Below are positions 45,106 to 53,035 of a stretch of 64,000 nucleotides of DNA, one piece after another (the stretch's first letter is position 1; the number at the start of each line of letters is the position of its first letter). The notes beneath the pieces were generated by a model, which was not told the DNA's origin, searched no databases, and saw nothing but the letters and a program-made list of their open reading frames with translations. Both the position numbers and the translations under genes were made by a program. The stretch comes from Marinomonas profundi (GTDB lineage: Bacteria > Pseudomonadota > Gammaproteobacteria > Pseudomonadales > Marinomonadaceae), in the NCBI RefSeq assembly GCF_020694005.1, contig NZ_CP073013.1:2614578-2678577 (forward strand). Reading direction: 5' to 3'.

Positions 45106-45882
45106 ATGAAGCGTGATGAACGTAGACAGCAAATTATCGATCTCCTTGTTGAAAATGGTGTTGTTGATCTAGAAGAACTGGCGAAACGTTTTGCCGTTTC
45201 AAAGATGACAATTCACCGTGATTTAGACGAACTTGAAGCGGGTGGTTTGCTGCGTAAAGTGCGAGGTGGCGCCACTATTGAAGCGGGTATGCAATTTGAA
45301 AGTGATTTTAGATTGCGAGAGCGTCAAGGTAGTGCGGCTAAAGAACGTATGGCGTTAGAAGCATTGCAACTGGTCGAGCCGGGGATGACTGTGATGGTCA
45401 ACGATGGTTCTATGGCTGCTGTGCTTGGGAGCATACTTCCTCGTAAAAAACCGCTGACGGTTATTACCAACAATGCCTCCATTTTGGAAGCATTAAAGCT
45501 CGAAAAGGGGATTGATCTTATTGCGCTTGGGGGAATGTATTCTTCTAAGTTTAATGGTTACTTTGGTGTGTTGGCTGAGCAAAATTTAACCAGCTTGCGA
45601 GCGGATATTGCTTTTTTATCGAGCCCTGCTGTATCAGGAAACCAAGTGTTTCATATGGATGCAGATGTGATTCGAGTGAAAAAAGCCATGCTTAACGCAG
45701 CCGTTAAGACATGTTTGCTGGTTAACCATACACGGTTTGATCATGTAGCACTTCATGTGCTGGCAAATCTCGATGATTTTGACTGGGTCATCACCGACCA
45801 AGTTCCGGAGCTAAGCGTTCAACAGCAGTTGGTGAGCGCTGGCATTCAGTTAACTATTGCGAGACCACTGGAAGATACATGA
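45106..45882 (+). CDS. eryR: DeoR-family regulator of the ery isomerase operon
   Basis: DeoR-type repressor: an N-terminal winged helix (R-R-Q-Q-I-I-D-L-L, then V-S-K-M-T-I-H-R-D-L-D-E-L around residues 30-45) and a C-terminal sugar-phosphate sensor domain. In rhizobia a DeoR gene at the same place, before tpiB-rpiB, controls the ery locus. An upstream in-frame GTG at 45100 is possible; ATG at 45106 is preferred. The stop overlaps the next ATG by 4 bases. Confidence 0.83.
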   Translation: MKRDERRQQIIDLLVENGVVDLEELAKRFAVSKMTIHRDLDELEAGGLLRKVRGGATIEAGMQFESDFRLRERQGSAAKERMALEALQLVEPGMTVMVNDGSMAAVLGSILPRKKPLTVITNNASILEALKLEKGIDLIALGGMYSSKFNGYFGVLAEQNLTSLRADIAFLSSPAVSGNQVFHMDADVIRVKKAMLNAAVKTCLLVNHTRFDHVALHVLANLDDFDWVITDQVPELSVQQQLVSAGIQLTIARPLEDT

Positions 45883-46661
45883 CGAATAAAAAGCAGTTTT
45901 GGGTTGGTACAAGTTGGAAGATGAATAAGACATTGGCAGAAGCCCAGGCGTTTGCGGCCGCGTTACAGGCTGATGATGTGAATGCGGATGCCAATATTCA
46001 ACGATTTGTTATTCCTTCATTTACGAATATTCGAGAAGTGAAAAAAGTGCTTCGTGATACGTCGGTAAAGGTTGGAGCTCAAAATATGCATTGGGCAGAA
46101 GAAGGCGCATGGACGGGAGAGATTTCTCCACTCATGCTGAAGGACTGCCAGCTCGATATCGTTGAATTGGGTCACTCTGAACGACGCGAGTATTTTGGTG
46201 AAACGAATGAGACTGTCGGCCGTAAAGTCGAGTCTGCTGTTCGTCATGGTTTAATTCCTCTTATCTGTGTTGGTGAAACATTGGCAGATAAAGAAAGTGG
46301 TCAGGCAGCTTATGTTTTGGCAGAGGAAGTTCGCGGTGCGTTGCAGTTTTTGAGCGACGACCAAAAAAGAGCCCCTATTTTGTTCGCATATGAGCCCGTT
46401 TGGGCGATAGGTGAGCGAGGGGTTCCGGCCTCTGCAGAGTATGCCGACGCAAGACAAGCTGAAATTCTGGATGTTGCCAAAAAAGTATTGGGACGCAAAG
46501 TTCCTTGTTTATATGGCGGCTCGGTGAACCCTATTAACTGTGAAGAACTTATAGCCTGCGAACACATTGATGGTTTATTTATTGGTCGATCCGCTTGGAA
46601 CGTTGATGGATATATCGATATTTTGAACAAATGTGCCGCAGTCGTTCGAACGCAACTATAA
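45879..46661 (+). CDS. eryH: L-erythrulose-1-phosphate isomerase (TpiA2/EryH, triosephosphate isomerase-like)
   Basis: Triosephosphate-isomerase homologue that in Brucella converts L-erythrulose-1-P to D-erythrulose-4-P. TIM residues are retained: the Asn/Lys of S-W-K-M-N-K, the catalytic His in G-H-S-E-R-R and the catalytic Glu in A-Y-E-P-V-W-A-I-G. The usual loop 6 (G-T-G-K-T-A) is replaced by G-E-R-G-V-P-A-S, a visible sign that this is not the glycolytic enzyme. Overlaps eryR by 4 bases and is followed by rpiB 16 bases later. Confidence 0.88.
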   Translation: MTNKKQFWVGTSWKMNKTLAEAQAFAAALQADDVNADANIQRFVIPSFTNIREVKKVLRDTSVKVGAQNMHWAEEGAWTGEISPLMLKDCQLDIVELGHSERREYFGETNETVGRKVESAVRHGLIPLICVGETLADKESGQAAYVLAEEVRGALQFLSDDQKRAPILFAYEPVWAIGERGVPASAEYADARQAEILDVAKKVLGRKVPCLYGGSVNPINCEELIACEHIDGLFIGRSAWNVDGYIDILNKCAAVVRTQL

Positions 46662-46677
46662 AACCGAGGATAGCATC

Positions 46678-47139
46678 ATGAGAATTGCAATTGCTGGAGA
46701 CAGTGCTGGCGAAGGGCTAGCAAAAATTTTAGCTGACCATCTAAAAGATCGTTACGATGTAGAGGAAATTTCTCGTACTGACTCTGGAGAGGTTGAGCCG
46801 TTTTATGCCAATTTATCTGATCGTGTCGCCAATGCGGTTTTAGACGGCAAATATGATCGTGCCATTTTATGTTGTGGTACAGGAATTGGTGTGTGCATTG
46901 CGGCAAGTAAAGTGCCGGGTATTCGCGCAGCACTCACTCACGACACTTATTCAGCAGAGCGTGCCGCACTTTCTAACAACGCACAAATTATTACCATGGG
47001 CGCACGTGTTATTGGACAAGAGTTAGCGAAGTCCATTGCCGATGCTTTTTTGATGCAGGCATTCGATGAAAATGGACGCTCTGCGGATAATGTTAAAGCC
47101 ATCAACTCTATTGATGAAAAGTATCATTCTCGCCCGTAA
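46678..47139 (+). CDS. eryI: D-erythrulose-4-phosphate isomerase (RpiB-like, EryI)
   Basis: RpiB/LacAB-family isomerase that in Brucella makes D-erythrose-4-P, which enters the pentose phosphate pathway. The active-site segment [11 protein letters not shown] is at about residue 66-76 and G-A-R-V-I-G near 113. The N-terminus reads G-D-S-A-G-E-G rather than the D-H-A-G of canonical RpiB, so a residue that contacts sugar phosphate in ribose-5-P isomerases differs. ATG 46678 with GAGGA upstream gives 153 aa. Last of the clear pathway enzymes. Confidence 0.87.
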   Translation: MRIAIAGDSAGEGLAKILADHLKDRYDVEEISRTDSGEVEPFYANLSDRVANAVLDGKYDRAILCCGTGIGVCIAASKVPGIRAALTHDTYSAERAALSNNAQIITMGARVIGQELAKSIADAFLMQAFDENGRSADNVKAINSIDEKYHSRP

Positions 47140-47171
47140 TTTATCGATTTAGACTGTAAAGTGGAGGTGCT

Positions 47172-48002
47172 GTGTTAACTCGTAAGCAGAAATCAGAGAT
47201 GGTAGAAATTGTTCGAGACGTTGCAAAGGTAGAAGTTTTACCAAGGTTTAGAAGGCTTTCGGAGGGTGCTATATCGTCCAAAACAAGCTTTGACGACCTT
47301 GTAACTGAAGCAGATGTTGCCTCTGAAAAAGCATTAACACAGCGCTTTCAAGCCTTGTTGCCTCACGCTATCATCATAGGTGAAGAAGCGGTATCAGAAG
47401 ATGAGTCTGTATTGGATCAAATTGATACGGATGGGCTGGTTATTATCATCGACCCTATTGATGGGACATGGAACTTTGCTCATGGCTTAGCAACCTTTGG
47501 TGTATTAATCGCTGCTATTTATCAGGGCAAAACCGTTTATGGTTTGTTATACGATCCTTTAAATGATGACTGGATCGAGGCCAGTTTAGGTGAGGGTGCT
47601 TGGTATGTTCGCCCTGATCAATCGCCAAGACGTTTAATACTGAGTGATCAGCCTGTTGACTCTAACCTAGTAGGATTCTTTTCACCCTTTTTGTTTGAGG
47701 ATTCAGCTGCTCGTGAGCGGGCTGCTCTGCAGCAAGTTAGCTATGCACGTTCTTCTAGTCTGCGCTGCTGTTGTCATGAATATCGAACCATGGTGCAGAA
47801 CGGTGTTGATTTCTTCATTAGTCCAAAACCAAAGGTATGGGATCATGCCGCTGGTATTCTTGCTTATCAGGAAGCGGGCGGTCATGTGTGTATGCTTGAT
47901 GGTACGCCTTACAAACCCATGGTCCGAACCGGTGTCATTATCGCTGCACGCACTGAGGTGATTAGAGACCGGATTAGAAAAGACTTCAGTTTTATCGTTT
48001 AA
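47172..48002 (+). CDS. inositol-monophosphatase-family phosphatase in the ery operon
   Basis: Mg-dependent sugar-phosphatase fold, 276 aa. The two-metal site motifs are present: G-E-E-A-V (near residue 74), D-P-I-D-G-T-W-N-F (near 97) and W-D-H-A-A-G (near 223). GTG start with GGAGG upstream, 32 bases after eryI on the same strand, so probably in the same transcript. It is not a known part of the Brucella erythritol pathway. It may remove phosphate from a stuck tetrulose or tetritol phosphate, or act on another substrate (inference). A paralogue lies at 61097-61948; the two share long stretches around the metal site. Confidence 0.82.
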   Translation: MLTRKQKSEMVEIVRDVAKVEVLPRFRRLSEGAISSKTSFDDLVTEADVASEKALTQRFQALLPHAIIIGEEAVSEDESVLDQIDTDGLVIIIDPIDGTWNFAHGLATFGVLIAAIYQGKTVYGLLYDPLNDDWIEASLGEGAWYVRPDQSPRRLILSDQPVDSNLVGFFSPFLFEDSAARERAALQQVSYARSSSLRCCCHEYRTMVQNGVDFFISPKPKVWDHAAGILAYQEAGGHVCMLDGTPYKPMVRTGVIIAARTEVIRDRIRKDFSFIV

Positions 48003-48109
48003 CAGCGGCTAATTAGTTTGCCAGTTTAGTCATGTCTAGTTGCTTAAATTCAGGTTAAAACGTACGCTTCGAATCTCAGCAGATAGGCTTTTGAAGCTTT
48101 ATTTGTTGT

Positions 48110-48315
48110 TCTTGTGAAGGTGCCAGTTTGACTGGTGAAACGGGAAACAGGTGCGTTTTATTAACAATCCCTGTACTGCCCCCGCAACGGTAAATAAGTG
48201 GTGTATTTTTCTCGCTTCCACTGTTCATTAATAGCCATATTTTGAATGGGAAGGGACGAGGATTTTTCATAAATACAGATCGGCCAAACACTTATCAGTC
48301 CGGAGACCGGCCTTC
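48110..48315 (+). promoter_or_regulatory. cobalamin (B12) riboswitch
   Basis: All core motifs are readable in order: GGGAAACAGGTGCG (48142-48155), CTGCCCCCGCAACGGTAA (48176-48193) and AGTCCGGAGACCGGCC (48297-48312), the B12-box, with GGTGCCAG upstream pairing region near 48119. It ends about 100 bases before the cbiM-like gene and should shut it off when adenosylcobalamin is plentiful. The remaining leader to 48412 contains the RBS. Confidence 0.95.
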
Positions 48316-48412
48316 ATTGATTAGGACTTTTGTTCGCTAGCAAACGCAGCGCTGCAAAGTCCGCTAATTTGAATCATACGGGTGAGTATGAAGCCTATTT
48401 TGGAGGCACATT

Positions 48413-49084
48413 GTGCATATTGAACCTGGCGTCGTTGATGGCGCAAAAATAGTGTTAAGTTACGCGACAGCGTTAGCGGCCTTTGGCTTTTCTGCCAAAG
48501 CATCTGTTGAAATGATAAAAAAGCATGGGCTAATGTCGTTAGTCAGTCGTAGTGCATTAACAACGCTTTTTGTCTTTGCTTTTTTTGAATTGTTGCCTCA
48601 TCACGCAGTTGGCGTGTCGGAAGTGCATCTCATATTAGGCTCGACGTTATTTCTTATCTTTGGCCCTGCGGCGGCGTCTATCGGTTTGTTCTTAGGTTTG
48701 TTGGTTCAAGGCGTGTTCTTTGCGCAATTCGACCTTCCTCAGTACGGGATGAACGTCACCACCTTGTTGTTGCCCTTGTTTGCGATGTCAGTGGTTGCGC
48801 GTCGTATCATTACCGACAATACCGCCTATGTTGATATTTCCTATAAGCAGGCATTGCAGTTGTCTTTAACTTATCAAGGTGGCATTGTCGCTTGGGTGGC
48901 TTTTTGGGCATTTTATGGACAAGGTTTTGGCGCGGAAAACTTAGCGTCTGTGGCAACCTTTGGCGTGGCTTATATGAGTGTTGTGCTTATCGAACCTGTT
49001 TTGGATCTTGCTGTTTTAGCAGGGGCGAAGAGCCTACATCGTTTTAAACATTCTGCTTTGTTTGAAGCGCGTTTGTTTAATTAA
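48413..49084 (+). CDS. cbiM: CbiM-like cobalt transporter permease, stand-alone
   Basis: Integral membrane S-component of an ECF-type cobalt importer, 223 aa with about six to seven hydrophobic spans. The protein opens Met-His-Ile-Glu, and in CbiM the N-terminal Met-His is needed for metal binding. GTG start with GGAGG 7 bases upstream. The B12 riboswitch upstream supports cobalt rather than nickel. The usual CbiN, CbiQ and CbiO genes are absent next to it; it ends in a terminator. It may work alone, as some S-components do, or share an energising module encoded elsewhere. Confidence 0.78.
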   Translation: MHIEPGVVDGAKIVLSYATALAAFGFSAKASVEMIKKHGLMSLVSRSALTTLFVFAFFELLPHHAVGVSEVHLILGSTLFLIFGPAAASIGLFLGLLVQGVFFAQFDLPQYGMNVTTLLLPLFAMSVVARRIITDNTAYVDISYKQALQLSLTYQGGIVAWVAFWAFYGQGFGAENLASVATFGVAYMSVVLIEPVLDLAVLAGAKSLHRFKHSALFEARLFN

Positions 49085-49106
49085 TCTATTTTAAGCACTG
49101 TTCAAA

Positions 49107-49135
49107 TGCCCACTTTGCTTGCCGCGAAGTGGGCA
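49107..49135. terminator. terminator between cbiM and the LysR gene
   Basis: 9-bp stem TGCCCACTT/AAGTGGGCA, followed by CTTCTT; probably serves the convergent pair. Confidence 0.6.
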
Positions 49136-49145
49136 CTTCTTATGA

Positions 49146-50027
49146 CTAAAACTCTCTGCGTCCATGCTCACTAACAAATTCTAAAAAGGCTCGATTGGCT
49201 TTTGACAGATAACTGTCTTTGCGCCAAGCAATACCAAGGTCTAACCAGATTGCTGGCTCAAAGGGGCGAGTAATGAGTTCATCATCGTCTTCAATCACCA
49301 TGGCGAGTAGGGTGGAGATGCCAAAGCCTTGCTGTGTAATGGATTTGATCAGGGGGATTAAGTTGGTCTCGAAGCCAATTTTTGGCGTTCTGTGATAGTC
49401 TTTGGCGAGCTTGTCGACGATGCGACGATGAAAATAGCCTTCTTTGAACATCACCAATTCTTCATCAAAGAACCGCTCTGGCGAGATGCTTTTTAGTTGA
49501 CTAAAAGGATGGTCTGTCGCCACGGTCACCAGCATTTCTTCTCGAATCAGCGCTTGTGTTTCTAAGCCGTCGGGAAGGGTTTCAGCGACAATCACACTGA
49601 GATCCAATTCGCCATTCTCTAGCATCTTTTGCAATTGCCAAGTCCCGCCTTCGATGACTTTGAGGGTAATGGTGGGGTATTTATGATGAAACGCCATCAG
49701 AATCGGCGGAAAATAATAAGAGCCTAACATACTCGGAATGCCCACTCGCACTTCGCCTTGGCTCAAGCCCTTCAGCTCGCTCATTTCCAACAAAGCATCA
49801 TCAGTTGCCTGAATGATTTTTTCGGCATGAATCAGCAATTTTTTGCCTTCGTCAGTCAGACCCACATTACGGTCAGCTCGATGAATTAAGGTCAAGCCTA
49901 AATCCATCTCCAGTTTTTTAATCGCCATACTCACCGCTGGTTGGGCAACGCTAAGTTGTTGCGCAGCTTTGGTAAAACTCTCGGTTTTTGCAATGGCAAT
50001 AAAATAACGCAAGGGTTTGATGTCCAT
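49146..50027 (-). CDS. LysR-family transcriptional regulator (intact copy)
   Basis: LysR-type regulator, 293 aa: winged helix at residues 1-60 (F-T-K-A-A-Q-Q-L-S-V-A-Q-P-A-V-S) and an effector domain from about 90. The ATG at 50027 has AAGG upstream. Its first 40 codons and promoter are repeated at 51481-51669, next to the MFS gene, so it was probably once divergent from that gene. An 8-bp inverted repeat ATCAATAA/TTATTGAT (50026-50033, 50064-50071) spans its own start and may be its operator. Confidence 0.88.
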   Translation of the reverse strand: MDIKPLRYFIAIAKTESFTKAAQQLSVAQPAVSMAIKKLEMDLGLTLIHRADRNVGLTDEGKKLLIHAEKIIQATDDALLEMSELKGLSQGEVRVGIPSMLGSYYFPPILMAFHHKYPTITLKVIEGGTWQLQKMLENGELDLSVIVAETLPDGLETQALIREEMLVTVATDHPFSQLKSISPERFFDEELVMFKEGYFHRRIVDKLAKDYHRTPKIGFETNLIPLIKSITQQGFGISTLLAMVIEDDDELITRPFEPAIWLDLGIAWRKDSYLSKANRAFLEFVSEHGRREF

Positions 50028-50096
50028 CAATAAGCCTTATGGATTGGATAAGATGGATATATTTTATTGATTATTTTGCTGGGCGTATAGTGTCGG
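49908..50096. repeat. 189-bp direct repeat, copy A
   Basis: Aligns without gaps to 51481-51669 (offset 1573 bases), with about 24 mismatches counted by eye. It covers the first 40 codons of the LysR gene and its promoter. Confidence 0.85.
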
Positions 50097-50184
50097 CTTA
50101 GTGTGTTGTTTTATTCATGTAAGTATTGGTGTCAGATGAAAATAAAGCTTAATTTTCCGCTACCTTGGCTTGTTAAACGCCGAC

Positions 50185-50517
50185 CTAAGCCTTGGAGTTA
50201 CTAGCATACTCAATGGCCAGAAGTATAAGGATCTTTAATGTGAAATCGCCAACCTGCCGCTGGTAAACCTGTAGCGAACTAGACAAACTGATTTTAAGCT
50301 CCGAAACATCTTTTTCACTCATACCACCAGGAATCGGCGCGTCAATACTTTGCGCCACTACTTCTTTAGACTCCTTGATGAGGGGCATTATAGCTGAGAC
50401 TGTCTGCGTTACTGTTTCTTCTGAAAATCCTCGATCAATAAGGGATTCACGAAGCGCTTTCTCGATTTCAAGGTTATTTCGTATATCCCGACTCGGGAAC
50501 TCCACAATTTTGCTCAT
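50185..50517 (-). CDS. small protein of unknown function (110 aa)
   Basis: Not recognised. The protein opens M-S-K-I-V-E-F-P-S-R, is acidic and mostly helical by appearance, and ends in a hydrophobic segment (F-T-L-K-I-L-I-L-L-A-I-E-Y-A) near residues 90-104. The frame extends to 50550 but the ATG at 50517 fits better; no strong RBS is seen. It lies, with the next gene on the same strand, in the 1.4-kb segment between the two LysR repeats, probably imported together. Confidence 0.5.
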   Translation of the reverse strand: MSKIVEFPSRDIRNNLEIEKALRESLIDRGFSEETVTQTVSAIMPLIKESKEVVAQSIDAPIPGGMSEKDVSELKISLSSSLQVYQRQVGDFTLKILILLAIEYASNSKA

Positions 50518-50592
50518 ATCGATACCGTTTAACGCCTGTAGCTGCGGCAAATTGCGAGCGCAGCGAGTAATTTGTCCGACAGACTACACTTG

Positions 50593-50925
50593 TTACGAGT
50601 CATTTGGCTCACCAGGCAGTGGATTTCGAGACCGTAGCCCCCAAATAGGTTTTCCGTCTTCAGATGCTCTTGCGCCAATCTTCAACAAAAGACGTTTCGT
50701 GGTTTCCTCATCAGCTCCGATTACGTGCTGAAGACGATCAAGCGAGCGCCATTTATGCTTGGGATGATTCAGCATTTCCGTGAGCATTTCTATCTGCGGG
50801 CTCTCTTGCCGATCAACTTCCTTTTTGCGCAGATATTCCGCGACGATTTGAACCGATATCGTAGCAACGGAACCAATTACAGCACCGCCCAACCCGATCA
50901 ACGCTATGAGTATCTTCTCAGTCAT
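50593..50925 (-). CDS. small membrane-anchored protein with winged-helix-like tail (110 aa)
   Basis: Not recognised as a named family. An N-terminal hydrophobic span (about residues 4-28, Gly/Ala-rich) is followed by a basic linker and a soluble tail with K-W-R-S-L-D-R-L-Q-H-V-I-G-A-D-E-E-T-T-K and I-W-G-L-R-S-R-N-P-L-P-G, which looks like a small helix-turn-helix fold. Start at the ATG 50925 rather than 50964. Cotranscribed candidate with the downstream 110-aa gene (75-base gap). Confidence 0.5.
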   Translation of the reverse strand: MTEKILIALIGLGGAVIGSVATISVQIVAEYLRKKEVDRQESPQIEMLTEMLNHPKHKWRSLDRLQHVIGADEETTKRLLLKIGARASEDGKPIWGLRSRNPLPGEPNDS

Positions 50926-51480
50926 GACTATGGCCCGTAACATTTTAATAGTGCGCATGCGCATCTACACTGTTTTTAATTTCCATATAAATCCCTATAA
51001 AAAACTGATTTTATGGCACTTTTTAATTTTTCCCACAGGCTGGTTAACTGGAAAAACGAGCATGCATGTTATTTCATTTATCCACAGCACGTTATTTCGG
51101 CTCTGTAAATTCTTATCCATTGATACTAAAAGACTTTCTAACTTGCTGCCAGTACAAATGCGCTAAATCATGACTGTTTTTTAGACAAACCGTGCCAATA
51201 ATGAGCGACCACAAAAATAAACGGCATACTTGTACCGTTTTTTATCAATTATCCACAAGGGGCGTGATGGGTTCTGTGGGAATACAAAGTGAATTCCGCG
51301 TCGGGCTGAAGCCGCGACCTACAGGTGAAGGCTGCATTATTTCAATAGTGGATAGTGCCGAAGAAGAGATTAACCCTATCCTCGGTCTTCCCTTGAGACA
51401 AAAAGGGAAGGGGCTTGGTGATTAGTCAACATTACCTTGTGCGCTTGAAATCAGCCCGATGCGTTTTTTTCACAAAATGA
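50926..51480. other. AT-rich non-coding part of the insert with two DnaA boxes
   Basis: No convincing gene here. TTATCCACA, a perfect DnaA box, occurs at 51078-51086 and 51249-51257 in the same orientation. A REP-like half element follows at 51299-51322 and a small hairpin (CTTCCCTT/AAGGGAAG) at 51387-51410. A few short open frames look like chance. Confidence 0.5.
51299..51322 (-). repeat. REP-like half element
   Basis: On the minus strand TGTAGGTCGCGGCTTCAGCC then CGAC; matches the inner arm of the 12569-12660 element except two bases. Shows a dispersed repeat family in this genome. Confidence 0.65.
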
Positions 51481-51600
51481 CTCCAGTTTTTTAATCGCCA
51501 TACTCACCGCTGGTTGGGCAACGCCAAGTGGTTGCGCGGCTTTGGTAAAACTCTCGGTTTTTGCAGTGGCAATGAAATAACGCAGCGGTTCGATGTATAT
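51481..51600 (-). pseudogene. LysR remnant (first 40 codons)
   Basis: Reads P-L-R-Y-F-I-A-T-A-K-T-E-S-F-T-K-A-A-Q and on to M-A-I-K-K-L-E, matching the intact LysR at 49146-50027. The start codon is lost (ATG to ATA) and the frame stops at the left end of the copy, where it meets unrelated insert sequence. Confidence 0.85.
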
Positions 51601-51669
51601 CAATAATTTTTATGGATTTGATAAGGTAGATATATTTTATTGATAAAACGTCAAGGCGTATAGTGTCGC
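51481..51669. repeat. 189-bp direct repeat, copy B
   Basis: Ungapped match to 49908-50096. The 8-bp inverted repeat ATCAATAA (51599-51606) / TTATTGAT (51637-51644) is kept intact, so a LysR binding site may still sit in front of the MFS gene. Confidence 0.85.
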
Positions 51670-51726
51670 CATACTGTGTTTTGTATTTGAGTCTTATCTG
51701 GGTCTTATTGGGAAGTGATTCCCGCG

Positions 51727-51760
51727 GAGTGTTGTTGTGATTGGAGTGTTGTTGTGATTG
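51727..51760 (+). repeat. 17-bp tandem duplication over the MFS start
   Basis: Two copies of GAGTGTTGTTGTGATTG. Each carries GGAG-like sequence and a GTG; the first GTG is closed by a stop after six codons, so the second (51754) is the working start. Confidence 0.85.
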
Positions 51761-52953
51761 AAGTGGGCAGTTCTGTATTTTGGCGGGGCACGGTGGCGCT
51801 TATTATTGGCTCTTTTATGATTTTTGCCAATGTCTATGTGACGCAACCCTTGTTGCCGATGATCGCCAACGAGTTTTCCATTAGTCCGTTGCAAGCCAGC
51901 GCTAGTTTTACCATTACCACGCTGACACTGGGGATTTCTTTGCTCTTCTATGGCCCGATTTCAGATGCCTTGGGCCGCAAAGGCATTATGGTGATGACCA
52001 TGGTCGGTATCACTGTCACCACTTTTTGTTTGTCCTTGGTGCAAAGCTACGAATCGTTATTGGCATTGCGGGCTTTACAAGGTTTCTTTTTGGCTGGGTT
52101 GCCGGCGATTGCGGTGGCGTATTTGGGTGATGAATACACGCCAGAAGCCTTGCTGGTCGCGGTTGGTTTGTATATTAGCGGTAACACACTAGGCGGCATT
52201 GGCGGTCGTTTGATTGGCGGCTTTGTTGGTGAATGGTTAGGGCGTTCGGCGACCTTTGGTGTGATGAGCGCGATTAGCCTGATTTGTTTATTGGCCTTTT
52301 TCTTGCTGTTACCAAAATCTCAACATTTTGAACCGAAACCTTTACGTGTTGGCCATATTCTAATGAACATGAAAGGCCATTTGCAGAATCGCCGTTTGCT
52401 CACGTGTTATCTGATCGGCGGTTTTAGCTTTTTCATTTTTATTAATCAATACAGCTACGTGACCTTCGTTTTAGAAGCGGCGCCTTATAATCTAACCGCT
52501 AAATACGTTGGCTTACTCTTTTTAACCTACTTGTCTGGCACATTGGGTTCCGCTATTTCCGGAAAACTGGCCAAACGCTGGAGCCAGCCCAATATCATGG
52601 TATTAGGCACTTGTATCTTTATGTTGGGTTCTTTGGTTACTTTGGGGGATTCTTTACTGGCGATTATCTCGGGCTTATTGATTAACAGCTTTGGTTTCTT
52701 TTTATGTCATTCTACGGCCAGCGGGTTTGTCAGCCGTAACGCGAAGCACGCCAAAGCCAGTGCGTCTTCTTTGTATTTGGTGTTTTACTACTTAGGCGCC
52801 AGCTTGGGTGGCTTTTATCTTGATCCATTTTGGCAAGCCAATGGCTGGACTGGCGTTATTCTTGGCTCTTGGTTGGTGCTTGGTGCGGTTGTTTTAGCGG
52901 GCATGAGCTTGATTCGAGACAGCAAACGTACAAGGCTGTCGGTTCTTGATTAG
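51754..52953 (+). CDS. MFS transporter (drug/arabinose efflux type, 12 TM)
   Basis: Major facilitator superfamily protein, 399 aa with about twelve hydrophobic spans. The family loop 2-3 motif is seen as Y-G-P-I-S-D-A-L-G-R-K near residue 67, and R-A-L-Q-G-F-F-L-A-G near 103. Start GTG at 51754 with GGAG 7 bases before it, rather than the longer frame from 51715. Resembles YnfM-type exporters; substrate unknown. Its promoter side is the duplicated LysR segment, so control by the LysR at 49146-50027 is likely. Confidence 0.85.
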   Translation: MIEVGSSVFWRGTVALIIGSFMIFANVYVTQPLLPMIANEFSISPLQASASFTITTLTLGISLLFYGPISDALGRKGIMVMTMVGITVTTFCLSLVQSYESLLALRALQGFFLAGLPAIAVAYLGDEYTPEALLVAVGLYISGNTLGGIGGRLIGGFVGEWLGRSATFGVMSAISLICLLAFFLLLPKSQHFEPKPLRVGHILMNMKGHLQNRRLLTCYLIGGFSFFIFINQYSYVTFVLEAAPYNLTAKYVGLLFLTYLSGTLGSAISGKLAKRWSQPNIMVLGTCIFMLGSLVTLGDSLLAIISGLLINSFGFFLCHSTASGFVSRNAKHAKASASSLYLVFYYLGASLGGFYLDPFWQANGWTGVILGSWLVLGAVVLAGMSLIRDSKRTRLSVLD

Positions 52954-53035
52954 GCGCGATCATGAGTGGTGTCCTATTCAATCGCGCAACAGTCGCAAGG
53001 TGCTCAATCAGGCTTGTTTGGATTGAAGGCAGGGT

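Noticed and set aside
50965-51425. Short plus-strand frames in the insert (50906-51166, 51192-51425)
   Set aside because: They cross the DnaA boxes and REP-like half element, with no RBS and no recognisable protein pattern.
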